Assembly (NCBI GenBank): GCA_020630915.1
Contig: JAHDIF010000004.1
Coordinates: forward strand, 62,001 to 126,000
DNA: 64,000 nt
Direction: 5' to 3'
Origin: Dokdonia sp.
GTDB lineage: Bacteria > Bacteroidota > Bacteroidia > Flavobacteriales > Flavobacteriaceae
In this document: positions 35,309 to 43,490 of the stretch, in pieces
How the letters are laid out: each line of letters opens with the position of its first letter
How positions within the stretch are numbered: the stretch's first letter is position 1
Program-made: the position numbers and the translations under genes
The notes under the pieces: model-generated
Told to the model about the DNA's origin: nothing
The model's database searches: none
The model's input: only the letters and a program-made list of their open reading frames with translations

Positions 35309-36898
35309 TTAATTAGCGCTTAGTTCGATAACTTTTTTAACCATCTCGTCATCTTTGTTAATCATTCTTTCTGAAGCGTTATTACCAAAAAGCTGCCCGG
35401 CTAGTGTAGCTTTTAAATATCGCTTGTATGCCGACCTATACTTTTGAGCTCTTAAGTTAATGCCCCTTACTTTTGCGAAAGATATAAAATCTTCTATAAT
35501 TTCATCAGAAATATTAACCTCCTCATTAAAAGTAACTTGAGATAGTGAGTTATAATATGCTCTATTCTTATCTAATAACTCAAAAACAAACATACGCATA
35601 TACCCCGATCTTGTTACATAATTGAGATGTTCTATCTCATAATCTATATTTTTAGGCACAAAGACATCTGGAATTATCCCGCCACCGCCATACACTACTT
35701 TTCCTAAAGGTGTCCTAAATTTTAGAGAATCTGCTACCCTGATACTATCTACACTTCTCAATTCACCGTTTTCATATCTTTCTAAGTATTCTTCAAAATA
35801 GGCTTTATCTCCTAAAGAATATGGCTTTTGTATGGATCTGCCCGTTGGTGTATAGTACCGAGCAATAGTAAGTCTAACTGCACTCCCATCTCCCAGAGAC
35901 ATTTCTCTTTGCACTAATCCTTTTCCAAAGGATCTTCTCCCTATGATTAATCCTTTATCATTGTCTTGCAATGCTCCTGCAACAATTTCACTTGCAGATG
36001 CACTGTTTTCATTAATCAAGATAAAAACCTCTCCCTCTTCAAAAATTCCGTCATCTCGAGCAAAGGTCTTATTTATTTTACCCGTTTTATTTTTGGTATA
36101 AAGTATAAGCTTCTCATCTTCTAAAAATTCATCTACTATATTTTCTGCACTAGATATATACCCCCCCGGATTGTTCCGTAAATCTAGTGCTAATTGTGTT
36201 GCGCCTTGCTTCTTTAATTTCAGCAAAGCTTCTTTAAACTCTTTATGCGTAGACTCTGCAAAACGATTGATCTTTATATAGCCTAATTGGGTGGTAAGCA
36301 TATAGGAAGCCTCCACACTTGTTATAGGCACTCTTCCTCTAATTACTTTATAATTGAGTAACCCTTCTACTCCCTGTCGCTTTATTTTTAGATTTATAGG
36401 GGTGTTTATCTCACCTCCCAAGATAACACCGAGCGAATCTTCTGAGAAGTCTTTACCAAATAGTGGTCTGTCATCTGCATATACAATTCTATCACCTCCT
36501 TTAATGCCGGCGTTAGCACTAGGACCTCCTTTTATAGCCTGAATTACAGCTATAGAATCTTTGTAGGGATAAAAACTCACACCTATCCCTACAAAATCAC
36601 CCTTCATATTCTCTTCATTTTCTTTAAACTCTTCCGGCGGGATATAAGATGAATGAGGGTCTAATCTATCGAGAATACCATTTACGGTTACATCTACAAT
36701 ACTATCTGTATTGACACTATCAACATACTCATAATCTATATAGTCAATAAGCTTATTGAGTTTTTCCTTTTTTGCATTACTCTTAAAAAATGAGGTATCA
36801 TTGGTTCCAAAGTCAAGAAGATTCCCTAGAAAAATTCCTAAAGCAATGCCTATACTAAAGAGAAGTGGGATATATTTCTTTTGTGTCTTTATTTTCAT
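35309..36898 (-). CDS. C-terminal processing peptidase (S41 family)
   Basis: The 529-residue protein starts with an N-terminal helix (YIPLLFSIGIALGIFLGNLL) that exports or anchors it in the periplasm. A PDZ domain (about residues 85-175) contains GDFVGIGVSFYPYKD and IKGGPSANAGIKGGDRI. The S41 core has LALDLRNNPGGYISSA, the Ser nucleophile in LINENSASASEIVAGAL and the Lys in GRRSFGKGLVQ, completing the Ser-Lys dyad. Such proteases trim or degrade periplasmic proteins. Its ATG overlaps the TGA of the upstream dCMP deaminase (ATGA), so translation is coupled. Confidence 0.93.
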   Translation of the reverse strand: MKIKTQKKYIPLLFSIGIALGIFLGNLLDFGTNDTSFFKSNAKKEKLNKLIDYIDYEYVDSVNTDSIVDVTVNGILDRLDPHSSYIPPEEFKENEENMKGDFVGIGVSFYPYKDSIAVIQAIKGGPSANAGIKGGDRIVYADDRPLFGKDFSEDSLGVILGGEINTPINLKIKRQGVEGLLNYKVIRGRVPITSVEASYMLTTQLGYIKINRFAESTHKEFKEALLKLKKQGATQLALDLRNNPGGYISSAENIVDEFLEDEKLILYTKNKTGKINKTFARDDGIFEEGEVFILINENSASASEIVAGALQDNDKGLIIGRRSFGKGLVQREMSLGDGSAVRLTIARYYTPTGRSIQKPYSLGDKAYFEEYLERYENGELRSVDSIRVADSLKFRTPLGKVVYGGGGIIPDVFVPKNIDYEIEHLNYVTRSGYMRMFVFELLDKNRAYYNSLSQVTFNEEVNISDEIIEDFISFAKVRGINLRAQKYRSAYKRYLKATLAGQLFGNNASERMINKDDEMVKKVIELSAN

Positions 36899-37323
36899 TG
36901 TCCTATATCCTTTAAATGCACAATATCAACACCTGCTTTTTCTAAAAATTTAACACCGCTCTGATCCTTGTAAGCGTCTACAAAAACCACACGTTTAATT
37001 CCAGCCTGATGAATTAATTTACTACATTCCTTGCAAGGGCTCAAGGTTATATATAGAGTAGCCCCTTTGCAAGATTGCGTAGATGAAGCAACCTTTAATA
37101 TGGCATTTGCCTCTGCGTGAAGGACGTACCATTTAGTATAACCTTCGTCATCTTCACAAAAATTCTCAAACCCAGTAGGAGTGCCATTATAACCGTCAGA
37201 AATAATCATCTTGTCCTTGACAATAATAGCACCTACCTGCTTGCGCTCACAATAAGAAAGTTTACCCCATTCTTGGGCCATTCTTAAATAAGCAATATCG
37301 TATTTATGTTGTTTTGGACTCAT
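36895..37323 (-). CDS. dCMP deaminase family protein (ComEB-like)
   Basis: The 142-residue zinc enzyme has HAEANAIL (zinc His and catalytic Glu) and LSPCKECSKLI (two zinc Cys), plus RKQVGAIIVKDKMIISDGYNG typical of dCMP deaminases, which feed dUMP to thymidylate synthesis. ATG at 37323 (MSPKQHKYDIAY) is preferred; a frame extension to 37353 would translate a repeat. The palindrome core lies 14 nt upstream of this ATG. The gene overlaps the S41 protease gene by 4 bp. Confidence 0.9.
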   Translation of the reverse strand: MSPKQHKYDIAYLRMAQEWGKLSYCERKQVGAIIVKDKMIISDGYNGTPTGFENFCEDDEGYTKWYVLHAEANAILKVASSTQSCKGATLYITLSPCKECSKLIHQAGIKRVVFVDAYKDQSGVKFLEKAGVDIVHLKDIGQ

Positions 37324-37337
37324 GTGATGAAAGTTAC

Positions 37338-37351
37338 GCTTTCGCGAAAGC
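37338..37351. repeat. 14-bp palindrome upstream of the dCMP deaminase gene
   Basis: Perfect GCTTTCGCGAAAGC, 14 nt upstream of the ATG at 37323. Confidence 0.95.
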
Positions 37352-37427
37352 ATACCTAATTTTATATATTACCACGAAAATAAGGGCATCCTTTTCTAAA
37401 ATCTAAGGATTATTAAATATTTAACGA

Positions 37428-38006
37428 CTAAAATACAGCTCTAAGTATAGGAATAGCGACTCCAATAACAATTGCAGAAGTAATCATAATCCAATCTCTT
37501 CTAGAAAATCTAAAAATAGACTGCCCTACAAAGCCTAGCACTAATACCGCTATAACAACAACTATTTGAGCTGCCTCTATTCCTAAAGTATATTCTATGA
37601 GTGGAAGCAATATACTGTCAGAACCCGCTGTCATCATTTTAAAATAAGTAGAAAATCCAAAGCCGTGTATCAGACCGAAAAAGAGTGTCGCGATAAGGTA
37701 TAACCCTAATTTCTCCGCGCGCTTGGTTTTACCTGCCGTAAAAATATTATATAATGCCGTGAGCAGTATAGTAATTGGAATTAAAAGCTCTATAAGACCT
37801 CCATCTATTTTTACGACTTCGTAAGCGGCTAGGCCCAGCGAAATTGCGTGACCTAGAGTAAATATAGATACTAAGGAGAATAGCTTTTTCCAGTTGTTAA
37901 GTCCATATGGTACGGTTAAAACAATAAAAAAGAGAATGTGATCGTAAGCATCCCAGTCTAATACATGAAAGAGACCTTCCTTAAAATAAAACCAAAACTG
38001 ATCCAT
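37428..38006 (-). CDS. HupE/UreJ-like membrane protein
   Basis: From ATG at 38006 (MDQFWFYFKEGLFHVLDWDA) the product has 192 residues and six to seven membrane helices. The conserved HupE_UreJ_2 features are present: FHVLDWDAYDHILFFIVL at the N-terminus, SIFTLGHAISLGLA and LFFGLIHGFGFSTYF, with His residues placed for metal handling. The family is linked to nickel or other metal transport, but no hydrogenase or urease gene is near, so the substrate is uncertain. It diverges from the TerB-like gene. Confidence 0.8.
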   Translation of the reverse strand: MDQFWFYFKEGLFHVLDWDAYDHILFFIVLTVPYGLNNWKKLFSLVSIFTLGHAISLGLAAYEVVKIDGGLIELLIPITILLTALYNIFTAGKTKRAEKLGLYLIATLFFGLIHGFGFSTYFKMMTAGSDSILLPLIEYTLGIEAAQIVVVIAVLVLGFVGQSIFRFSRRDWIMITSAIVIGVAIPILRAVF

Positions 38007-38095
38007 GGTAAAAAAATTAGAGGTTTTCCAAAAGTACAAATTAATAATGATGGAAGAATAGCTATCTTTACAGCTCATTTTTTAAACTTAAAAAC

Positions 38096-38527
38096 ATGTC
38101 TATTTCCGATTTATATGATAGCGGATTCCGTAAACGCAATAAAGATCATTTTGCAGCAATTGTTAGAGTGGCTATGAGTGACGGTGTTATATCTGATGAA
38201 GAAAAAGCTTTTTTAGATAGACTAGCACGACGTTTGGATATTACTGATGCTCAGTATAAAGAAATCTTAAAAGACTATATGTCCCACCCTGTAAATCCAC
38301 CTATAACATATGACAATAGATTAGAAAGGCTTTTTGATCTTGCTCGTATGGTATATGCAGATTCCGAGCTAGGGGAGAAACAAACAGCTATTCTTGAAAG
38401 ATTAGGTGTAGGTCTAGGATTCTCTTCCCATAACGTGAAGTATGTTGTAGATAAAGCCCTGGCGCTGGTGAGGAGTACAGTAGATCTGGAAACCTTTAAG
38501 GAAGAGATTCGAACAATGAATCGCTAA
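38096..38527 (+). CDS. TerB-like protein
   Basis: The 143-residue helical protein matches the TerB domain: FAAIVRVAMSDGVISDEEKAFLDRLARRLDI, with a DG(x)ISDEE loop like those thought to bind metal, and a second related segment LARMVYADSELGEKQTAILERLG. No other ter gene is nearby, so tellurite resistance is not implied; stand-alone TerB proteins are common in Bacteroidota. A very strong hairpin terminator follows at 38549-38576. Confidence 0.8.
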   Translation: MSISDLYDSGFRKRNKDHFAAIVRVAMSDGVISDEEKAFLDRLARRLDITDAQYKEILKDYMSHPVNPPITYDNRLERLFDLARMVYADSELGEKQTAILERLGVGLGFSSHNVKYVVDKALALVRSTVDLETFKEEIRTMNR

Positions 38528-38548
38528 TCTAGAATATTCAAAAAGATA

Positions 38549-38576
38549 AAAAGGCGCTATGTACATAGCGCCTTTT
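38549..38576. terminator. Bidirectional terminator, 28-bp perfect palindrome
   Basis: AAAAGGCGCTATG (38549-38561) and CATAGCGCCTTTT (38564-38576) form a perfect 13-bp stem with A- and T-runs on either side, between convergent genes. Confidence 0.9.
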
Positions 38577-38583
38577 TATTTTA

Positions 38584-40131
38584 CTAGTTTTTCTTTTTAT
38601 ATCTATTGAGAAGTCTCTCTATAGTTTCAAACATTAAAGCTTGATTTATAGGTTTAGTCAAGTAGGCATTGATTCCTACTTCCTTTGCCTCCATTTTTTC
38701 TTCCTCAGTAGTTCTTGCACTAAGTGCTATAATTGGTATTTTTTGAATCTTTTTATTACTGTGATTTCTAATAGCCGTTGCTGCATCAAAACCATCCATC
38801 ACTGGCATTGTAAGATCTAACAAAAGAAGGTCGTAAGGGTACCTCTCAAGATACTCTATCACCCATTCTCCGTTTTTTGCAATATCTAAACTATATCCTC
38901 CGTGTTCTGCAAAAAATTTAGTCATTAGAAGCTGATTTACTTCTATGTCTTCTCCATATAAAATGCGTTTCTTCCCCTTTGTCTTCTCTGCAGGAAGCGA
39001 AACTAATGGTGCTACCTGTTCTTGAGTCTTAGATCTTTGATCATGAGAAACTCCAAGGGTAATGGTAAACATAAACGAAGACCCTTCTCCTTCTATGCTT
39101 TTTACCTCTAGGTCACTATCCATAAGGTCCGTGAGTTGTTTTACAATACTTAATCCCAGTCCAGAACCTCCAAAAAGACCTCTCTTTTCAAGCTGCGTAA
39201 AGCTTTCAAAAATCTTGTCCATATTCTCAGGAGCAATCCCAATACCTGTATCGATAATCTCAAAAGTTATAGGTAATCTTCTTAGATTGCGAGAATCTGT
39301 AGAAATGTTCATTCTAATAGATCCTTTATGGGTATATCGCAATGCATTTTCAAGTAAATTAATCAACACTTGATTAATTCTCAAGCGATCTCCTACCAAG
39401 AAACGCGGGATATTTTCTCCTAATTCACAAGTAAACTCTAGCCTTTTTTCCTCAGCCCTCAAAGCATATGTTTTAGACAATACATTGATAAAACTCTTAA
39501 AATCAAAACGTCTATTCTTTATTTCTAATCGACCTGCCTCTATTTTTGAGATATCTAATAAATCATCTAGAATTGTCACTAAGGTTTCTGATGAGTCTTC
39601 TATAATATTTACTAAGTCTAGTTGTTCCTTAGAAATATTACTCATTTTTAGAACGTTAATGAATCCTTGTATACTATTAAGAGGTGTTCTTATCTCGTGA
39701 CTAACATTAGCTAAAAACTTGTTCTTAAAGCCTCTTTGAACTTCTAACTGATTGTTCAATTCTTGAACAATATTAAATTGAATAATAGATTCGTTACGTA
39801 CTTGTTTGATCTGGTGAACATTTTTGTAATGCTCTGTCATATCCTCTAAAAAAAGATAAATCTTTTTTTCTAGAACATCTTTTTTTGTCCTTATGTCTAC
39901 ATACCGAGTCCTTCCAAGGTGATCGATTTGCACACAAAAAAAATGACGAGAAGCCTCTTCTTCATCAAAGAGCGTTGTGACTGTAAAGAAAAAAGGATGA
40001 AAATCAGTTATATCTGAACCATCATTGATGTTAAAAATAGTGTTGTCACTAGATAAGACTTTATAATCCTCCGATACAACTAACAGTTGATGTCTGTTTT
40101 CTAAAAATTCTTTACGGATGGCACTAAGCAT
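38584..40131 (-). CDS. Hybrid histidine kinase with C-terminal receiver
   Basis: The 515-residue cytosolic protein has a PAS-like N-terminal part (to about 100, TTLFDEEEASRHFFCVQIDH), a helical linker, HisKA with phospho-acceptor His145 in NVSHEIRTPLNS, an HATPase domain (NQVLINLLENALRYT, DTGIGIAPENMDKIFESF, GGSGLGLSIVKQL) and a receiver domain (GED acidic pair, phospho-acceptor near Asp439 in LLLLDLTMPVMDG, Thr and Lys as in YLTKP). It has no membrane segment, so it senses an internal signal or a partner. Its start overlaps the small GTPase gene by 8 bp, which suggests the GTPase module feeds into this kinase. Confidence 0.93.
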   Translation of the reverse strand: MLSAIRKEFLENRHQLLVVSEDYKVLSSDNTIFNINDGSDITDFHPFFFTVTTLFDEEEASRHFFCVQIDHLGRTRYVDIRTKKDVLEKKIYLFLEDMTEHYKNVHQIKQVRNESIIQFNIVQELNNQLEVQRGFKNKFLANVSHEIRTPLNSIQGFINVLKMSNISKEQLDLVNIIEDSSETLVTILDDLLDISKIEAGRLEIKNRRFDFKSFINVLSKTYALRAEEKRLEFTCELGENIPRFLVGDRLRINQVLINLLENALRYTHKGSIRMNISTDSRNLRRLPITFEIIDTGIGIAPENMDKIFESFTQLEKRGLFGGSGLGLSIVKQLTDLMDSDLEVKSIEGEGSSFMFTITLGVSHDQRSKTQEQVAPLVSLPAEKTKGKKRILYGEDIEVNQLLMTKFFAEHGGYSLDIAKNGEWVIEYLERYPYDLLLLDLTMPVMDGFDAATAIRNHSNKKIQKIPIIALSARTTEEEKMEAKEVGINAYLTKPINQALMFETIERLLNRYKKKN

Positions 40132-40618
40132 TTTTTAAAAGTTGTGCTGCTACATTTTGAAACAGCCGTTCTACGTTTTCTCCAGTTTTTGCACTGGAAA
40201 GGTAGCTATGCTCAATTTCTTGCTGCTCTAAATCCTTTATCAACTGATCTTGGTCGACTAAGTCTACTTTATTGCCGATAACATGCACTGGGACGTTTGA
40301 ATATTTCTCTTTTAAATGACCTAAATTATATTTCAAGTCAGAATATGTCACTGCCCTAGAAGCATCAAAAACATATATAAAACTAGATGCTCCCAATAAA
40401 TAAGAAGGCCTATACTTTGTAAAATCATCTGTTCCTTCTACATCCCAAATGATAAGGGTAATATTATTGCCCTCTGCCATTATTTCCTTTTTCATAATAT
40501 GTACACCTATGGTAACGGTATAATTTTCTGAAAAAGTATTCTCAACAAACCTTCTAAGTAATGAAGATTTTCCTACTCCAAAATGACCTAATAATACTAT
40601 TTTTTTAGATACGCTCAT
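40124..40618 (-). CDS. Ras/Rab-like small GTPase
   Basis: The 164-residue protein is a full small GTPase: P-loop GHFGVGKS at 11-18, switch I Thr36 in TVTIGV, G3 as WDVEG at 58-62, NKVD at 116-119 and SAK at 142-144. The residue after DVEG is Thr63 where Ras has the catalytic Gln, so GTP hydrolysis probably needs a partner protein or is slow. No C-terminal lipidation Cys is present. Bacterial GTPases of this type (for example MglA) work with roadblock proteins; such a protein is encoded immediately upstream with a 14-bp overlap, and a hybrid kinase follows with an 8-bp overlap. Confidence 0.9.
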   Translation of the reverse strand: MSVSKKIVLLGHFGVGKSSLLRRFVENTFSENYTVTIGVHIMKKEIMAEGNNITLIIWDVEGTDDFTKYRPSYLLGASSFIYVFDASRAVTYSDLKYNLGHLKEKYSNVPVHVIGNKVDLVDQDQLIKDLEQQEIEHSYLSSAKTGENVERLFQNVAAQLLKNA

Positions 40619-41408
40619 CTGTGAAATATTCTTTTAACTTGAGGGTGAAATTTTCTTTATTCTTTAAATCTTCCTTATTCAAAACAAACTGTGCAAAGTC
40701 TAATAATACATCTTCTAACTTATCCTTAAACTCATCATCGTAAATTCCAGATATAACTACCGCAATATAGTAATTTGAAAAGTTTTGAAGGTGTATCGTA
40801 TATAACTCGTAATCTATTCGTTCTAATTCTAAATTTGCTTTCGCGAAAGCATCCTCTGCAAAACTCTTAATAGCCGTTAACATACCCGCCATCATATCCT
40901 CATCAATATTCTGGGTTTTTGCATAATTTGCTGTTAGAATTCCCGATCCTTTCTCTATAACCATCACATTTTCTACAAACCCCTTATGTTCATTCTTTAA
41001 AAGCGCTGCTGCATTTGTTGCTCTTCCTTTACGGGTGTTAAATATCCCTTTCCAAGAAAAATTCTTGGTAAGTTGGGCGTTAATCTTATCATTAAGCTTT
41101 TTAATCTCAAATTGCACGTACTTTTTGACCATTTTCCCCATAATGGGAAAAAGTGCTTCTGCCAATGCCTCTTGGGACTCCTTGATCTCTTTTTTAAGGG
41201 TCTTTGTGATTGTTGGCCCTAAAGTTTCGGGCATTTCTCTCACAAATTTATCTAATCTTTCTTGTAATATAGGGTCAACACGTTCATTAAGAGATACTTG
41301 ATTTTCTTTTAGTTCCTGAATTTTAAGCAAAATATCCTTATCCATCTCACGTTCCTCAGTGAGAAGAATTTCTTTTAAAATTTTTAACTTATCTTCAGAT
41401 TTCATCAA
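40605..41408 (-). CDS. Roadblock/longin-like protein with N-terminal helical region
   Basis: The 267-residue soluble protein has a helical, charged N-terminal half (about 1-125) and a C-terminal domain: ENVMVIEKGSGILTANYAK, DEDMMAGMLTAIKSFAEDAF, then YELYTIHLQNFSNYYIAVVISG. I recall the same pattern in the N-terminal regions of some cyanobacterial OmpA-like proteins, and it fits a roadblock/longin sensory fold; the fold is my inference. No OmpA domain or membrane helix is present here. It overlaps the small GTPase gene by 14 bp and is a likely regulator of that GTPase. The palindrome at 40837-40850 encodes AFAKA in a surface helix of the domain. Confidence 0.7.
   Translation of the reverse strand: MMKSEDKLKILKEILLTEEREMDKDILLKIQELKENQVSLNERVDPILQERLDKFVREMPETLGPTITKTLKKEIKESQEALAEALFPIMGKMVKKYVQFEIKKLNDKINAQLTKNFSWKGIFNTRKGRATNAAALLKNEHKGFVENVMVIEKGSGILTANYAKTQNIDEDMMAGMLTAIKSFAEDAFAKANLELERIDYELYTIHLQNFSNYYIAVVISGIYDDEFKDKLEDVLLDFAQFVLNKEDLKNKENFTLKLKEYFTDERI
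40837..40850. repeat. 14-bp palindrome inside the roadblock-like gene
   Basis: Perfect GCTTTCGCGAAAGC, read as AFAKA. Confidence 0.95.
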
Positions 41409-41422
41409 GCGTTAGGAGCATA

Positions 41423-41770
41423 TTATGACTTAATTTTTTCCCCCATTTTAATCAATAAATCTCCTAATTGCCCTCTATCCATTTTTTTGTTTTCGAGTGT
41501 TTCAGTTTTCTCGTTTAAAGAGTCTTCAAGGTCTGATATACGTATGTTTAAGTCAGTACTTAAATTATCTACAGCTCCCATTAATTCTTTCCTTGTGTCG
41601 TCTATAAAATCAGATAACTCTTGCCGGCGCGTGGCCAATTCTTTCTTGAGAGTGTCAAATTCTTGGCTGTACTCAGCCATATTTTCCCCAAAAATAAGTT
41701 GCTTAATCGCATCTATTTTAGAATTAGCATCCACACTAGTCGGTTCTGTTTTGAGGTCGTTTTTAGCCAT
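41423..41770 (-). CDS. Coiled-coil protein at the head of the GTPase module
   Basis: From ATG at 41770 (MAKNDLKTEP) the product has about 115 residues and is almost entirely a coiled coil (about 30-105: YSQEFDTLKKELATRRQELS, then LNIRISDLEDSLNEKTETLE). It has no signal peptide. It is the first gene of a tight set with the roadblock-like protein (14-bp gap), GTPase and kinase, so it is probably a scaffold or adaptor of that module. An N-terminal extension to 41815 is possible but not supported by composition. Similar short coiled-coil genes with OmpA/roadblock-like genes are, to my memory, known in Bacteroidota and cyanobacteria. Confidence 0.7.
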   Translation of the reverse strand: MAKNDLKTEPTSVDANSKIDAIKQLIFGENMAEYSQEFDTLKKELATRRQELSDFIDDTRKELMGAVDNLSTDLNIRISDLEDSLNEKTETLENKKMDRGQLGDLLIKMGEKIKS

Positions 41771-41845
41771 TTCTATTGGTCTTATAGTGTTAATTGAGAA
41801 ATCAAAGATAAACAATAAAGACTTCTTCTGCTGGAATTTACTTAT

Positions 41846-42853
41846 TTACTCAGCAATTGCCAAGAATTTCTCGGCTTTTTCGACCATTTTTGTACTTCCG
41901 CAAAAGAAAGGTACTCTTTCATGAAGTTCTGAAGGCTTTAGATCAAGGATAGGAGAAAAGCCATCACTAGCCTTACCTCCAGCCTGTTCTGTAATAAAAG
42001 CCATAGGGTTGCACTCATACAATAAACGCAATTTTCCTTTCGCATTTAGAGAGCTTTTAGGGTACATATAGATACCCCCTTTTATCATATTACGATGTAT
42101 GTCCGATACTAATGACCCTATGTATCGTGAGGTGTAAGGCCGGTTTCCTTCTTCCTTCTGGCAATATTTAATATAATCTTTTACCCCTTGAGGAAAATGG
42201 GTGTAGTTTCCTTCATTTACTGAATAGATCTGTCCATCTTCTGGAAATTGCATGTTAGGATGAGACATATAAAAAGTTCCTATTGCTGGATTGAGGGTAA
42301 ATCCATTAACTCCGTGACCTGTAGTATATACCAGCATCGTAGATGTTCCATAAATAATGTAACCTGCCGCTACCTGATTACGTCCTGGTTGCAAGAAGTC
42401 TTCTAATGTAACCGGCGTTCCCGGTTCTGTAATCCTCCTGTAAATAGAAAATATAGTCCCTACGGAGACATTTACATCTATATTAGAAGAGCCATCAAGC
42501 GGATCTATCAAAACCACATACTTGTTTTGGTGATCGTCATTGTGTCCTTCTATCGTAATGAAATCATCATTCTCCTCGCTAGCGATACCACAAACAATTT
42601 CCCTATTCTTTAACGTATTGATAAAAGTATGATTTGCCATTACATCCAGCTTTTGCTGGTCCTCTCCCTGTATATTAGTATCTCCGACTGCTCCTAAAAT
42701 ATCTACTAATCCGGCTTTATTTACCTCGTGATTTACAACTTTGGCCGCAAGTCTTATAGAGTTAATTAATCGCGAAAGCTCGCCAGAAGAATACTTAAAT
42801 TCTGCCTGATTTTCTATAATAAACTCTCCAAGTGTTTGATTTTTGCGTGCCAT
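41846..42853 (-). CDS. fbp: Fructose-1,6-bisphosphatase, class I
   Basis: The 335-residue enzyme dephosphorylates fructose-1,6-bisphosphate in gluconeogenesis. The metal site motif [12 protein letters not shown] is present, with [15 protein letters not shown] for the early Mg site, [25 protein letters not shown] and [14 protein letters not shown] near the end. ATG at 42853 ([11 protein letters not shown]) is preferred to the frame start at 42880. It is 75 bp upstream of the GTPase module on the same strand and may share its transcript. The opposing GNAT gene starts 117 bp away. Confidence 0.96.
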   Translation of the reverse strand: MARKNQTLGEFIIENQAEFKYSSGELSRLINSIRLAAKVVNHEVNKAGLVDILGAVGDTNIQGEDQQKLDVMANHTFINTLKNREIVCGIASEENDDFITIEGHNDDHQNKYVVLIDPLDGSSNIDVNVSVGTIFSIYRRITEPGTPVTLEDFLQPGRNQVAAGYIIYGTSTMLVYTTGHGVNGFTLNPAIGTFYMSHPNMQFPEDGQIYSVNEGNYTHFPQGVKDYIKYCQKEEGNRPYTSRYIGSLVSDIHRNMIKGGIYMYPKSSLNAKGKLRLLYECNPMAFITEQAGGKASDGFSPILDLKPSELHERVPFFCGSTKMVEKAEKFLAIAE

Positions 42854-42970
42854 AAAAATAAGTGTAAATTGTTTTTGCAAAAATATTCATAATTACACTC
42901 CCACTACAACGTTTTCGTGAGATTTATTTTATGTAAATAGTTACCTTGCATTAACAATCTATAATAACCA

Positions 42971-43453
42971 GTGAATTTTACAATAAGACACGCTAGAAAG
43001 AAAGACATGCAAGCGGTGCACAAACTTATTTGTGAACTAGCCGCTTTTGAAAACGAACCAGATGCTGTTACTATTACAAAGGAAACCTTAATAGATCTGG
43101 GAACGGGCGAAAACCCCCTTTTTACTTGCTTCGTGGCAGAAGTTCACTCAAAAATAGTAGGAACGGCCATTGTATACTTCAGATTTTCAACTTGGAAGGG
43201 AAAATCACTTCATCTAGAAGATCTTATTGTTTCGCAGGAATTTCGAGGATTCGGGATAGGAAAGGCTTTATACAATAAAGTGATGCATCACGCATTTAAA
43301 GAAAACGTAAACAGAGTAGAGTGGGTTGTACTAGACTGGAACAAAAATGCAATCAATTTTTATAAAAAGAGTGGTGTCACCTTCTTAAAAGATTGGCACC
43401 TTGTACAAATGAACAAGCAGCAACTTGTAACTTATTTAGAAACTATTAATTAA
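42971..43453 (+). CDS. GNAT acetyltransferase, spermidine/spermine-type
   Basis: The 160-residue protein has the GNAT fold with acetyl-CoA motif A VSQEFRGFGIGKALYNKV and a C-terminal WVVLDWNKNAINFYKKSG. The N-terminus FTIRHARKKDMQAVHKLICELAAFE matches the SSAT/YhhY-like group that acetylates polyamines or thialysine. It starts with GTG at 42971. It lies just before lysC; the 20-bp palindrome lies between the two genes. Confidence 0.85.
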   Translation: MNFTIRHARKKDMQAVHKLICELAAFENEPDAVTITKETLIDLGTGENPLFTCFVAEVHSKIVGTAIVYFRFSTWKGKSLHLEDLIVSQEFRGFGIGKALYNKVMHHAFKENVNRVEWVVLDWNKNAINFYKKSGVTFLKDWHLVQMNKQQLVTYLETIN

Positions 43454-43459
43454 ACGTTC

Positions 43460-43479
43460 TACGCTTTCGCGAAAGCGTA
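43460..43479. repeat. 20-bp palindrome upstream of lysC
   Basis: Perfect TACGCTTTCGCGAAAGCGTA, 11 nt upstream of the lysC ATG and 6 nt past the GNAT stop; core at 43463-43476. Confidence 0.95.
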
Positions 43480-43490
43480 AACCTATAACT

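Noticed and set aside
38096-38527. Tellurite resistance from the TerB-like gene
   Set aside because: No terC, terD or terZ homologues are nearby. Stand-alone TerB domains occur widely without a resistance phenotype.
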